Shown: positions 1 through 10,562, numbered from the stretch's first letter. The stretch is 64,000 bases of DNA from Cryptomeria japonica (GCF_030272615.1 NC_081410.1:508361942-508425941); one strand, 5' to 3'. Notes: generated by a model not told the origin, from the sequence alone. Translations and numbers: made by a program.

Positions 1-1
1 A

Positions 2-1231
2 GTGTGGAGACCTTACCTACTGATGCACAGATGGGATGGTATGGAGAGACAGTTAGCATGTCTACAGAGGAACCGCCTACTGCGAGGACGATATGCACAC
101 ATCATAGTCCCTTTCTACTTTGATCGAGTACGGAGGCAGTTCGGACTAGAGCAGTGTGTTCCAGCCGATGTGCCCATCTATACTCGACACTCACGGGTCC
201 TTCCCAGACCTGGAGCAGTAGTGAGACCGACGGTAGATGATATTGAGACGATAGACTTAAAGGGATCTGATCAGGATGTAGTCACCGACTATTCTGCAGA
301 GCCTAGAGCACAGCGTAGATATGTTTCATGGTTCATGAGATCATATCCAGGTCCTATCTTTCCACCAGATCATCCGACAGGCTATCCAAGCCCATGGACA
401 CATGGAGACCGAGACGAGGACGAGGGATCTAGGTCAGAGGAGCCAGAGGAGGGAGAGGGTCATGAGGAGGTGGGAGATCCTGATCCACCTACAGGCGATC
501 AGCCCAGTGACGAGGAGGAGACGATACCATAGCCCTGGATCCACCTCCTATTCCCCAACAGGGGGAACAGGAGGCGATACGGAGACCTGTCACCAGTACC
601 GTCTAGCCTACACCCATCGTGGATAGAGTATACGAGCGAGGGGAGCCTAGCGGGTCTTAGTCACAGATACTACCATATCATGATCCCTACTGGCGCGAGG
701 GAGATCCAGGTATAGTAGGTTTATATTGATTGATTAATGTTTTGATGATATAGAATGGTACTAACAAAAATCTATTCTACTGCCATAGCTAATGTGCAGG
801 AATGGCGTTCCTTGATTCAGCAGGCAATGACAGACATTTCCATGATAGCACAGATCCCCAGTTCCTCACAGATTGCCTATAGGCCTCAGGGGAAAGCGGG
901 TCGGCATGAGGATTTGTTTTTCCCATTCCGAGTATAGGTAGATATATGGAGGGAGAGAGAGAGAGTCCTATCAGAGGACCTCCAGCAGGCACGACAGAGA
1001 GAGAGAGTCCTATCAGAGGACCTCCAGCAAGGGCGGCGAGATCTAGCAGCGGCTTAGACCGAGGCTACCACCTATCGTGCGATCCTTATGGATAGGGATC
1101 ATAGGAGTTCCTCTCGGAGTCACTCACGATCTGTATCGCGCTACACACCCATGGGTCCACCTTCACGGCCAGACCAGAAGGGAGCATCCAGTCGACACTC
1201 TCCAGCCACTAACCCTAGGGATAGGAGATGA
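2..1231 (+). pseudogene. antisense extra ORF of element A: plant mobile domain (PMD) protein, C-terminal part
   Basis: The first 176 codons (2-532) resemble the C-terminal half of the aminotransferase-like plant mobile domain, with the tryptophan/arginine-rich stretch and a 'RRQFGLEQCVPADVP' motif followed by an acidic, proline-rich tail. The same frame resumes at 755-937 and again up to a TGA at 1229-1231, where the protein is Arg/Ser-rich. In-frame stops and frame changes (around 530-750) break it; a short intron ending near 'gatatag' at 753 is possible. The start lies outside the window. It converges on the pol gene of element A, whose stop is at 1812. PMD domains occur in host MAIN-like proteins and in transposons; the role in the retroelement is unknown. 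Confidence is good for PMD and moderate for belonging to element A. Confidence 0.65.
950..1030 (+). repeat. tandem duplication in the antisense ORF
   Basis: Two copies of a unit of about 42 bp, beginning with a (GA)n run and continuing 'gtcctatcagaggacctcc', lie head to tail. In the frame of the antisense ORF each encodes the same charged peptide (RERVLSEDLQQ), so this is a small in-frame coding repeat. Confidence 0.7.
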
Positions 1232-1811
1232 TTTTATGATGTACAGTGACCTAGATTTGTATACGATCCACACATATATATGTATATATACATGCTTATC
1301 TTTTGTCTCAAATGTGTTATCTTTAATGCTTAAAACAATGTATGTTTTGTTTTGATTAAATCTAATACATTTGGTAAATGTACATGTATGTTCAGAATTT
1401 AGTTGCCATGTGATTGATTTCTCAATGCTCCATGATTAAATTGATACATGTGTGACTTAATTAAAATATTTAATCAAGTGCTACATTGATGATAAGGAAG
1501 AAATATGCATTAAGTCTAAGAATCATATAACTAATGTGATTTAATTTTGAACTTAAACACAACATGATACAATTCTACTTTATACATAAAGACATTGTAT
1601 AATATGCTAGCATAATGAGAAATGTAAACCTTTTACAATTTACATTAATGAATTCAAGACAAACTATAAAGTAAGAAGACATGCTTGTCAGGAATGAAGC
1701 AATATAGATTAAACGACATAACATTTAATTCTATTTTGCTTTAATTAAGAAATACTAACATATTATCCAATGTTGAAGAATTTGAAAAGAAGATAGATAA
1801 GAAATGAAGAA
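1232..1811. other. AT-rich gap between convergent ORFs of element A
   Basis: No ORF or domain is recognisable. It separates the 3' end of the plus-strand PMD ORF from the 3' end of the minus-strand integrase. I looked for a purine-rich tract on the minus strand and for a copy of the LTR seen at 7563-9417 and found neither. Confidence 0.5.
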
Positions 1812-3542
1812 TTAAGCATAATATCTATGCAAGTGCATAGCATTGATAGGTTCTTTAAGAGGCGTACCATCTACATCAGCTATTTTGTAAGCACCTGATC
1901 CATAATCCTCAATAACGATATATGGTCCAAGCCAATTAGGACTAAATTTTCCCTTTTCAGCAGGCAAGGCATTCACATTGCGCTGATTCTCATAAAGGAC
2001 TAAGTCACCTACTGAGAAGGAACGTTGAATAACCTTGTCATTATAGCCTCATTGTAGAGTTTTGTGATACGCTTGAATATGCTCAAGAGCGTTTATGCGC
2101 TGTTCATCAAGTATCTCAAGCTGTTGAAGTCATTGTTCCCTATAAGAGTCATCATCTACTATACCTTTGAGAGAAACCCTAAGTGATGGAATTTCTAACT
2201 CTAAGGGCATAATAGCATCAGCACCATAAACAAGATTATAAGGAGTAGTTCCCGTAGCAATTCGTATACTCATTCGGTAAGCCCAAAGAGCATAGATTAG
2301 CTGGTTACTCCAATCCTTACCATGCTTATTTATGGTTTTACGAAGAATTTGTTCAATTATCTTATTAGATGATTCGGCTTGACCATTTGACTGAGGATAA
2401 TATGGTGTAGAAAATCGATGTTTGATATGATACTTCTCGAGGAATTTCTTCACATCCTTGTTTTTAAACAATATCCCATTATCTGAGATAATAGTGGAAG
2501 GTATCCCAAATCGAGAAATGATGTTTTCTAAGAGAAATTGACAAATCACTTCAGCAGTAGTAGAGCGAAGAGGAATAGCTTCTACCCACTTCGTAAAGTA
2601 ATCTGTTGCAGTTATAATGAAGGTGTATCCTTGAGATGAAGGAGGAGAAATTTTTCCAATAAGATCCAAACCCCATGCGGAGAAAGGCCAAGAAGCTACT
2701 TGAGAACGAAGTTCTTGGGCAGGAGCATGAATCAGATTATTGTGTTGTTGACACTGATGACATTTCTTAACAAATGAAAAGGAATCCTTCTGCATAGTTT
2801 GCCAATAGTATCCCATACGAAGAAACCTATGAACCAGGGATTTACCCCCAAAATGCCCCCCACAGGCACCTGAATGTGCCTCTTCAAGAGCAACGGGGAT
2901 TTCCGACTTGTTAAGACAACGAAGGAGAAGACCATCATAACCCCTTCGATAAAGGACATTAGAAAGGATGATATATCTAGCAGACAGCTTGCGGATTCTA
3001 GCCCTACTGTTCCTATTAGCAGAATCAGGAAAGGTACCATCGGTCAAATATCTTACGATATGCGAGAACCATTCATCTGAGTCTACAAAGTCACAACATG
3101 TTATCAAGCTAGAATCATCTTCAATAGCCGGAGAAATAAGATTGTGAATAACGAAATTAAGATCGACCATAGGGTCCTCTAAAGATACTAGAGAAGCCAC
3201 ACATGCCATTGCATCCGCATGTCGATTATCTTTTCGAGGAACGGGTTCCATGGTATAAGAATCAAAATTTTGTAATAAAGAGATAGCAAGATCTTTATAT
3301 TGTGATAATTTGTCTTGTTTTGCTTGATACACTCCTGTTACTTGTCTTATAATCAATTGCGAATCTCCATAGATATGTATGTGTTTTATATTCAGGGCCA
3401 AGGCTGCTTTTATTCCCACTATAAGAGCCTCATACTCAGCAACGTTATTGGTACACAGGAAATTTAGACGATATGATAAAGGAATGGACTTCTTTGTAGG
3501 AGAAATCAGAACAACACCTGCCCCTGATCCCGTACAACACAA
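1812..3542 (-). pseudogene. element A pol: second RNase H and integrase
   Basis: After a frameshift near 3530 the reading frame gives a second RNase H domain, an HHCC zinc finger (His-Gly-Gly-His, then CHQC) and the integrase core. The catalytic triad is visible: Asp in 'WGLDLIG', Asp in 'ISDNG' and Glu in 'NGQAESS', with exactly 35 residues between the second Asp and the Glu. The C-terminal integrase block ('GDLVLYENQRN...LGPYIV') continues past in-frame TGA codons at 2130-2132 and 2049-2051 to a TAA at 1812-1814. Integrase inserts the cDNA into host DNA. The catalytic residues are intact, but the gene cannot make a full protein. Confidence 0.85.
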
Positions 3543-4318
3543 GTAGAGCCATCAAAGTATAACTCCCAAGTTTCATCTTTCTCTATAGAAAGAATGAAGT
3601 CGTCAGGAAAGGACTCAGGGTTAGGGAAGGAGAAAGGTGAAGGGGCCTCAACTAAGTGATCGGTCAACGCTTGTCCTTTAATTGCTCTTTGTGAAACAAA
3701 TTTAAGGTCAAATTCAGTTAACATCATAACCCACTTAGCTAGACGTCCTGATAAATCAGTTTTAGAGAAAAGATGCTTCAAAGGATCAAACTTCACCATG
3801 ACATGGACTTCTGAATTCAAAAGATAATGTCTCAATTTCTGAGTCGCAAACACCACGGCCAAGCATTGTCTCTCTATAGCAGAATATCGGGTCTCATAAT
3901 CAAGTAAGGTACGACCTATGTAATAAACCGGACATTCCTTACCATCTTTATCATGTTGTGCTAACAATGCTGCAAGAGCATGAGAAGAAGCAGCTGTATA
4001 CAAAAGGAAGGGTTTAGAAGGTTCGGCAGGTTGAAGAATAGGAGGACTAGCCAAATACACTTTTAAATCTTCAAATGCTTGCTGACAATCCTCATTCCAT
4101 TGAAAAGTGATATCCTTTTTAAGAAGTTGAGTAAAAGGAAAGGTACGATCCGCAAGCTGAGACACGAACCTACGAATAGCTTGAATCTTTCCTTGTAAGC
4201 TTTTAAGTTGAGACACATTTCTAGGAGGTGGCATGTTAACAATAGCATCTATTTTCTTAGTATCCACCTCAATCCCACGATGCGAAACTATGAACCCTAA
4301 TAGTTTTCCACTATCCAC
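3506..4318 (-). pseudogene. element A pol: RT thumb/connection and first RNase H
   Basis: This continues the reverse transcriptase reading frame after a TGA at 4334-4336. It contains the RT connection region ('LGFIVSHRGIEVD', 'LQGKIQAIRRF') and the first RNase H domain, with 'FLLYTAASSHALAALLAQ', 'YYIGRTLLDYETRYSAIER' and a DPLKHLF segment. It ends in a frameshift inside the linker just before the second RNase H ('ELYFDGS'), so the two RNase H domains are now in different frames. RNase H degrades the RNA strand during cDNA synthesis. The first Asp of this domain appears replaced (YTAAS where YTDAS-type residues are usual), which suggests a degenerate active site. Confidence 0.85.
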
Positions 4319-4333
4319 ACCAAAAACACATTT

Positions 4334-5665
4334 TCAGGGATTCAAGCGCATGTGATATTTATGAATTCTTTCAAAGATTTGACGAAGGACTTTAACATGA
4401 TCCATGCGAAGAAAGGATTTGGCCAAAATATCATCAACATAATCCTCTAAAATCTTATGCATATAATCATGAAAGATAAGGGTCATCGCTCGTTGATAAG
4501 TCGCACCGGTGTTTTTAAGTCCAAAAGGCATCATTATCCAACAAAACGTACCCCAGGGAGTGGTGAAAGCGGTTTTGAATTGATCTTGAGGGTTAATAAA
4601 AATTTGATTGTAGCCTGAAAAACCATCCATGAAGGATAACAAGGCATGTCCTGCCGTAGAATCAACTATCATGTCAATGTTTGGAAGAGGGAAATCATCT
4701 TTTAAAGAAGCCTTATTTAGATCCCGAAAGTCGGTACACATCCTTATTTTGTTATCTGGTTTAGCCACAACGACAATATTTGAAATCCATGGAGAATAGT
4801 CAATAGGGCGGATAAATCCAGCCTCCAATAATTTTTCAATCTCAGCTTTAACAAGCAGAGCCACCTTGGGATTCATTTTTTGAATCTTTTGTTTCACGGG
4901 CTTAGCATCAGGAACTAAGACAATATTATGAGTAACAATCTTAGGATCTATACCAGGCATGTCAGAATATGTCCAAGCAAAGATCTCAGGGAATTCATGC
5001 AACAGTTCTTCATATTGTTTTTGTTCCTCTTCATCCAAACATTTTCCAATCTTAATAACTTTCTCTTTGTTGCAAGGATCCATCTTAACATCAAGGGTAT
5101 CACTTATGAGAAGATTACTTTGTTGAGGAGTATCCTTTAACTGAGGGAATTCTTTCACAATCTTATCGTTATCAATCTCTTTTCCAAAATAGGCTTCAGT
5201 GTTCAAACAATAAGGGAGTCCCCTATTGTGATGATAACAAGGAAGAGTGTCATAGGCTCCCAAGAACTCAGCTAAAGCATCGTCGGTAGGGAAGATATCC
5301 AAAGCACAATCACCCGAAGGATCCCCATCAATATACTCAGGATGTTGTATTGATAAAGATGTAGATATAGCATTAACACTAATGCATGGTCTTTTAGAAG
5401 CTTTAGTACGTCTGCAGGGATTATAGCCAAGTCCAAAGGCATAATGTTGAAAATTAGTCTCTAGAGGAACTCTTATCCCTTGTTCATTAGCACCACAACC
5501 TTTTCCATGATACCCATACTTAGCAAAAATGCGAAAACCACGACCATAACGATCAGCCATTTTAGGAAGAGAAGGTGGTTTTTCATAAGACAAAGAATCA
5601 AACTCTTCATAATTATAGATGTGGGGAGAAGAAGTTTGAGAAGCGGCCACAAAATTATTACTCAT
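4334..5665 (-). pseudogene. element A pol: G-patch domain and reverse transcriptase
   Basis: The first 80 or so residues hold a G-patch-like glycine motif (residues about 41-81, 'GYHGKGCGANEQGI' then 'FGLGYNPC'). The reverse transcriptase follows: 'KQKIQKMNPK', 'SPWISNIVVVAKPD', 'RMCTDFRDLNKASLKDDFPLP', 'FMDGFSGYNQI', 'MPFGLKNTGATYQRAM' and the catalytic 'YVDDIL' box. A TGA at 4334-4336 interrupts it after 'RLNP', where related proteins read on, so it is a nonsense mutation and not the true end. The upstream TAG at 5810-5812 lies in the same frame, so all of this was one polyprotein. The G-patch between protease and RT is a known feature of some retroelements and is thought to bind RNA. Confidence 0.88.
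5425..5545 (-). other. G-patch domain in element A pol
   Basis: This is the glycine-rich region at residues 41-81 of the 4334-5665 reading frame, with aromatic-Gly-Tyr, Gly-Lys-Gly-Cys-Gly and Gln-Gly-Ile positions typical of G-patch modules, ending in a second Gly-Leu-Gly. The assignment is by pattern only. Confidence 0.6.
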
Positions 5666-5809
5666 AGATTCAGGTAAGGTTGATTGATTTTTAGTTTCTT
5701 CTTTCTTTTCAACTTTGTGATTTTCAGCTTCTTCCTTCTTTTCAACTTTAATTTCTCTAGAAGGAACCTTATATTCACCTACAAAGGTAGGGTTAAAATC
5801 AAGAGATCC

Positions 5810-6307
5810 CTAATCATCCTCTGCGAGAACCTTCTCAGGATCAAAATCCTTTTTATGTGTAGTTTCAAGCCGAGAAGGATCTTCTTCAGGAGTTGCAGAC
5901 TCATCTGAAGGATTTTGATCATTGGAGAGCGAAGACTCATCGATAGGTTTCTTGTTTAAAGAGTCATCACTAGACGAGGATGGCTTAGAAGAATCTCTTT
6001 TGGAATTAGATGTTTGCAGACAAGCTTGAAAATTAGTATCACCTATCAAAGTATATGTCTTATTGTTATAAACGAATTTAACTTGTCTATGCAATGTAGA
6101 GGGGACAACTTGCATGCTGTGAATCCAAGGCCTCCCTAATAACAAGTTATATGTTAAATTTCCAGGCATAACATGGATAGGAGTAGGAAAAGTAACAGGT
6201 CCCACTGTGAGAGGTAAGGTGATGATACCTAATGAAGTCTTAGCCACATTGTCAAAACCACGAATGGGACGAGAGTCAGGCTCAATAAGAGACGTATCCA
6301 CATTCAT
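5810..6307 (-). pseudogene. element A: aspartic protease C-terminal part and linker
   Basis: In frame with the ORFs on both sides, from which it is separated only by TAG stops at 6308-6310 and 5810-5812. It holds the second half of a retropepsin-like protease ('DSRPIRGFDN', 'GIITLPLTVGPVTFPTPIHV', then 'LLLGRPWIHSMQVVPSTLHR'), followed by a Ser/Asp/Glu-rich linker. The catalytic Asp is in the preceding ORF. The protease would cut the polyprotein into its parts. Confidence 0.8.
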
Positions 6308-7393
6308 CTAATGCAATAAATTAATGCTACACACATTAAGGCCAGAGCCATTATCTACTAGTGTTCGTCTTATAGCAGTGTCTTTCATGACAACCACAAT
6401 CATCAAGGGATCATATTGTTGTTGAATTTCACTAGTAGGCAACTCATCTTGGGTAAACACAATTTGAGCTTTAGGATTCATCACAGAGTTAACAAAAGAT
6501 GCTATATTACTAGATGTATTCGGTGGAGGAACATTCAAATCTTTCAAGGCATCTTGTAACATTCCATGATAAGTGGAAGAAGTTTGAATCAAATCCCAAA
6601 GGGATATCTTAGCAGGGGTAGCTTTAAGTTGTTCTATGAGATCATATTCCTTACCCATAACTTGCGAAATACGGGGAGCTTGAGGAAGAATTGGTTGAGG
6701 ATTAGGAAGAGAGACTGGAATAACAGGAGGAGGATTAGGTTGCCTATTATTTCTGGTATGATAGGTATGGGCAACCGCATGATAACTCTCTCTAGTTATT
6801 TGCTTAGCATAATTGTAAGGACTTATAGGTTTTCTTCCTTGTACAGTGATGATTGGTTTATTCGGGGTGTGAAAGGAATCATGATCATACCTTCCTTGAA
6901 CAGTAAGGAGAGGTGATTTAGGAATTTGAAAGGTAGGAGAAGGATAAGCACCTTGGACTTCAAAAAGAGGCTTGTTATGTTCATTCAAGTTTATCATGTT
7001 AACCAATTTAGAGGTCTTGTTTTTGTTTATAGGTTTCGACAAAGCCAGAAAGTCATCAAGAGCATCATCCAACAAGGCATGATCATATCGGTTAAAAGGT
7101 TTGTCTTTTAATTCGAAAGGAGACATCTCCTCATAGAGGGGATTATTGAAAACAACCATGTTATTAGATTCAGGGGAAGAGTGGATAGGAATGTATCCTT
7201 GAGAGGAATCATTCGACTTATCTTTCTCATCACACCTAAATGGCATAGTAACAAGGTTTATGAGTTTTTGGTAAAATGAAGGTTTAGCATCCTTAGGGTT
7301 TAAAAACTCATCTAAAGCTTCATCTAATTCATCTTGGCTATACTCATAATAATCATCAAAAGCATGAACATTTTGCAAATAAAAATCTGACAT
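6308..7393 (-). pseudogene. element A: N-terminal proline-rich region and start of aspartic protease
   Basis: A 361-codon reading frame opens 147 bases after the primer-binding site. It starts with an acidic segment, continues with Pro/Asn-rich repeats ('VQGRYDH', 'VQGRKPI' units) and a helix typical of the pre-protease region ('YDLIEQLKATPAKISLWDLI'), and ends with the protease active-site block 'RRTLVDNGSGLNVC'. The TAG at 6308-6310 is in frame with the rest of the protease. I see no capsid (Retrotrans_gag) domain and no CCHC knuckle, although a Gypsy element normally has both here. Either gag was deleted or the element depended on gag made elsewhere. Confidence 0.75.
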
Positions 7394-7443
7394 TTTGAAA
7401 GGATTACATAAAATTTAAACACACAATGCAAAGAAACACACTC

Positions 7444-7460
7444 TTTTTTTTTTTTTTTTT
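7444..7460 (+). repeat. poly(T) tract in element A leader
   Basis: A run of 17 T on the plus strand (poly(A) on the element's own strand), between the primer-binding site and the first ORF of element A. Confidence 0.8.
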
Positions 7461-7539
7461 CCTTTAATGAAAATGAAATGAAAACACACTAAATCTAGAT
7501 CTAGATCTAATAAATTCAATGCAAGAGGAAGCAATGATA

Positions 7540-7559
7540 GATTCACGTCGGGTTCACCA
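7540..7559 (-). promoter_or_regulatory. primer-binding site of element A (tRNA-Trp)
   Basis: The plus strand reads GATTCACGTCGGGTTCACCA, which from memory of the plant nuclear tRNA-Trp(CCA) gene is its 3' end plus the added CCA, over all 20 bases. On the minus strand this is the complement needed to prime reverse transcription. It lies three bases from the LTR terminus at 7563, the usual spacing. Confidence 0.8.
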
Positions 7560-7562
7560 AAA

Positions 7563-9417
7563 TGTGTAGGGGAAAAAAAGCGAGACTAGGTCAATCATGC
7601 CCTAATCCTACCTTTTGACACACATTACGGAATACGAAAGAGCCTAGAGATATCGCACAATTGGCTACTTCTTTTGGTGAAAGAGAGAGCCACGGGATAT
7701 CTATTAGGATTTCTATTCCCTTGTTGAAATTGTAAGATCAAGTAATGCAAGTTCAAACCCTAATCCCAAAATGCAAGTATGAACCAATAACAAGATTGCA
7801 GAATTGAGATTAAACAATGAACAACTGTAAGTACAAGGATGAAATAAGAATGCAGATATGTACCCGGAGTCAAAATCGGACTGAAAATGTTCGGGACAGG
7901 AGCGCGAGCGCCACTGTACTAAAAACTGCACCGAAAACCACTGTTCTGCACTCTGAAACACTGTCTGGAAACTGTCTGCAAACTGTCTGTCCAGAGGACC
8001 AGGGCGCCCAGCGCCTCTGTCCCAGGGACCAGGGTGCCCAGCGCCCCTGTCCTGGCAGGACTAGGGCGCCCAGCGTCCCTGTCCCAGTCTCCTGCTCTGC
8101 AATTTCACACAGAGTGCTGTTCCAACCTTCTCTCTCCGGATCTGTATCCCGTGGCGTCGTCCGAATCTCGAAACCTGCAATAATATCTGAAAAGGGGGAG
8201 GGGCGGCTATATAGGGTTTTGCCTTAGTCAAACCCCCGCTTCAGTGATTTCCACCTCCACGAATAGCCAAGTTGTTTTGTAAAATGTATTGTGTGTGCAG
8301 ACCTAGTGTGTGTGCAAGGTCCAAAATGCAAGAAAGCAAACTAGAGCAACCTAGAAAGTAAACCCTAATTTCTTGCAAATGATAATGTAAATGCTGTAAA
8401 TCAAGATGCAATGTGATCTAAAGCATGAATAAATGATGTATCAAAGCTTATGCAAAGACATGAAAACAATACGAAATCATACCCAACCCTCAAGGGAGGA
8501 GTACAAGCCAATCTTCAGTCGGTAATCTCCTATTGTTCTTCAATGTCTTCCAAGCCCTAAGTGGATGAATGAATTTGATAGATGCTTGATAGAATGATGT
8601 TGAATGTTGTTGAAGTCCTCAAAGATCTTCTCTTTCGCTGCATATGAAGTTCCTGGAAACAAAAATCCGATCCCTTCAAATGAAGAAGGAGAGCTCTTAT
8701 GTAGGAAACCCTAGATCGAAAATTCATATTTTGGCCGACCTAGAGATTGAATATCCCGCCAATTTCTTGGGGTTAAGCTTTATTTTATGATTGGATCGCG
8801 CTCCTAAAATTTAGGGAAAAATGTCCAGGACCATGTTGCACTCCGGGCGCCATGGTCCCGACAACTTTTCACCAAATTTTTAGGGTCGTCGGATATGATG
8901 ATTTTAGAGAGAATCCTGAAGTTACAGGTGATTTCGAGATGTTTTGACCCCGAAACCAAGCCCCCAAGTTCGAAATAGGACTTAATTAGGGTTTTTGATT
9001 AAGTGGTGCATTGGAGGAATAAAATGCGAAGGGCGCGCTTTAGTGAAAAGGGCCCAATTTTATGATGATGAAATAGGACCTTAGACCTAATTAATTTGAT
9101 TAATTAAGTGCTTAAGGAGAAATGCAATGCAGAATGTAAAATGCACTAAGGCGGGTGCTAAACTAGGTGTGAAATTGAACTATTGAACCTCGCAGGTTCA
9201 AGGTTCAAGGTTCAAAGTTTGTAGGTTCAAAATGTGGATTTTTCTAAGACAAAAAAATCAGTCTCGGTGCGGGGGGCATAACTTTTAATTGCACTGTTGG
9301 ATCGGGCTGAATAGTTGACACGTTTTAGAAAACCTAGTTTTCTAAATCCCCACCGAAGCGATTGAACAAATATTATCGCTCTCAAAGTTTATGGATCTCT
9401 ATGTTCGGGTCTATACA
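7563..9417 (-). mobile_element. 5' LTR of element A
   Basis: The inner edge is fixed by the primer-binding site: the plus strand runs CCAAAA then TGTGTAGGGG. The outer edge at 9417 is inferred from a TGT...ACA terminal pair (minus strand start TGTATAGACCCG). No second copy is in the window to confirm it. The LTR contains a GC-rich repeat block (7996-8087) and no convincing ORF. Confidence 0.5.
7996..8087. repeat. three GC-rich tandem units in LTR of element A
   Basis: Units start at 7996, 8026 and 8058 (30, 32 and 30 bp) and share 'GGACCAGGGCGCCCAGCGCC' with few changes. They stand out from the AT-rich surroundings. Each core contains the palindrome GGGCGCCC. Confidence 0.8.
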
Positions 9418-9485
9418 AATTTTTGAGAAAAATATTATTATGAGAAGCTCACGTTTGAAATGGGGATATAAAAGAAATGATCACC
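9418..9485. other. short spacer between element A LTR and element F LTR
   Basis: AT-rich sequence with no recognisable feature. The boundaries depend on the two inferred LTR ends. Confidence 0.3.
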
Positions 9486-9664
9486 TGTCAACACATAATT
9501 AGATGTGTTTAATTTACATTCTCTTCAAATATTTTTCAGAAAGGAATGGAGGATAAAAGATTAGAAGAAAAATTAAAAAAAGTTGTCGGAAGAAGATAGA
9601 AGATAAAATAAAAGATTAATTAATAATCTTTTCAAGAATCAGTTATTGATAGCTGAAATTCTCA

Positions 9665-9675
9665 TCTATATATAT
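9665..9675 (+). promoter_or_regulatory. TATA-box-like site in LTR of F
   Basis: CTATATATATG lies about 180 bases into the inferred LTR, with a TTCTTTTC-rich stretch about 35 bases downstream. This is the position expected for an LTR promoter. Confidence 0.4.
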
Positions 9676-10107
9676 GTAATGAAAGAAACGAGAAAGGGTT
9701 CTTCTTTTCTTTTCTTTCTCTTTCTACTGTAAAAAAGGAAGAGGCAACGTTGTTCTCTGGACTGCACAGTTTTATTTTCAAAAAAATTGAGTCTGTGAGC
9801 TCACATTTTGGCATTGATGGAATGAAGAAGATTTTGTTAATCTGTGGCTTTGTCAATATTTTCTTTTGACTATAATGAACTTTGTTTCTCCTATGATTAC
9901 CTTTCATTGCCTTTTCTGTTACATTAAATTTTGTATGCATTTAATTCTAAAACTTTGATTTTAGAAATAATTTGTATTTGGAAAGAAATCTGTTGTTAAC
10001 TCTTTGTCTGAGTATTCTGATCCCCTTTGTCCTTTGAGACATGAGAGAGAATCGATCAGCATCCAGAGCATTTTGATCTATTAGAAAGGGTATTTTCATG
10101 GGTGTGG

Positions 10108-10181
10108 ATAATTAAACTATGTTTTACTTACCTTCATTCACTGCATAATTAAACTATGTTTTACTTACCTTCATTCACTAC
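10108..10181 (+). repeat. 37-bp tandem duplication in LTR of F
   Basis: Two adjacent copies of ATAATTAAACTATGTTTTAC followed by TTACCTTCATTCACT and a final two bases (GC, then AC), at 10108-10144 and 10145-10181. They differ by one base, so the duplication is recent relative to the element. Confidence 0.85.
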
Positions 10182-10450
10182 ATTATAAATTTGTTATTCG
10201 CATTTACTTTCATGGTTATGGGTTGATGATAGTCTTCCTTTATTGCTTTCTGGTTAAAAGCATATTCAAAAATTATATATTTTTATCCAACGAAGGGAGT
10301 TGTACCTTCATATCAAAATTCAGAGAGCACTTGCACTCACCATTGCAAGTGACTCAACTATTGGTTCTTGTTTTGTCTTTCAATTTGGGCATTTGGGAGT
10401 CATTTTTAAAATGTATTTAAGAAGGACAAATATGTTTACCAACAGATTTT

Positions 10451-10468
10451 TGGCGACTCTATTGGGGA
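10451..10468 (+). promoter_or_regulatory. primer-binding-site candidate of F
   Basis: TGGCGACTCTATTGGGGA follows the inferred LTR end and resembles the TGGCGACTC... sites at this place in many plant Gypsy elements. I cannot say which tRNA it matches. A second, weaker TGGTGACTCTG lies at about 10540. Confidence 0.5.
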
Positions 10469-10562
10469 TTTGAAATAAAAAGATCAGTCATTTTGTTTTT
10501 TCCCCAAGTTTTAAAGACATCTCAGTGTGAAAGGAGATTGGTGACTCTGTTTATGTCTGGTT

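Larger units (their letters stand above)
1..9417 (-). mobile_element. Ty3/Gypsy retroelement A (Tat-like), left end outside window
   Basis: This is a degenerate minus-strand LTR retrotransposon. Seen in order on the minus strand: LTR (9417-7563), tRNA-Trp primer-binding site, short leader, a proline-rich ORF with aspartic protease, G-patch plus reverse transcriptase, RNase H, a second RNase H, and HHCC/D35E integrase ending at 1812. An antisense ORF with a plant mobile domain follows. Two RNase H domains and an antisense extra ORF after integrase are known traits of the Tat lineage, which is the basis of the lineage call. I found no second LTR, so the 3' LTR is presumably left of position 1 or lost. 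At least five in-frame stops and one frameshift show it is dead. No gag capsid domain is visible. Confidence 0.8.
9486..10444 (+). mobile_element. probable 5' LTR of Gypsy fragment F
   Basis: It starts TGTCAACAC, ends TTTACCAACA and is followed six bases later by a primer-binding-site-like sequence and a gag gene on the same strand. A TATA-like CTATATATATG lies at about 9665-9675, followed by a pyrimidine-rich stretch as in a transcribed leader. No second LTR is present, so the left end is an inference. Confidence 0.45.

Noticed and set aside
1360-1811. 3' LTR of element A left of the integrase
   Set aside because: No copy of TGTGTAGGGG or other LTR segments and no polypurine tract was found there. 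The antisense ORF begins before any LTR could fit.
7540-7559. possible tRNA-Trp gene
   Set aside because: Only the 3' 17 bases plus CCA are present, next to an LTR end. Nuclear tRNA genes do not encode CCA and no cloverleaf can be drawn.
7817-8227. 136-codon plus-strand ORF in the LTR of element A
   Set aside because: It spans a GC-rich tandem repeat without known domain or start context, and lies antisense in an LTR.
10108-10181. CRISPR-like repeat
   Set aside because: Only two directly adjacent copies with no spacer, in a eukaryotic LTR.
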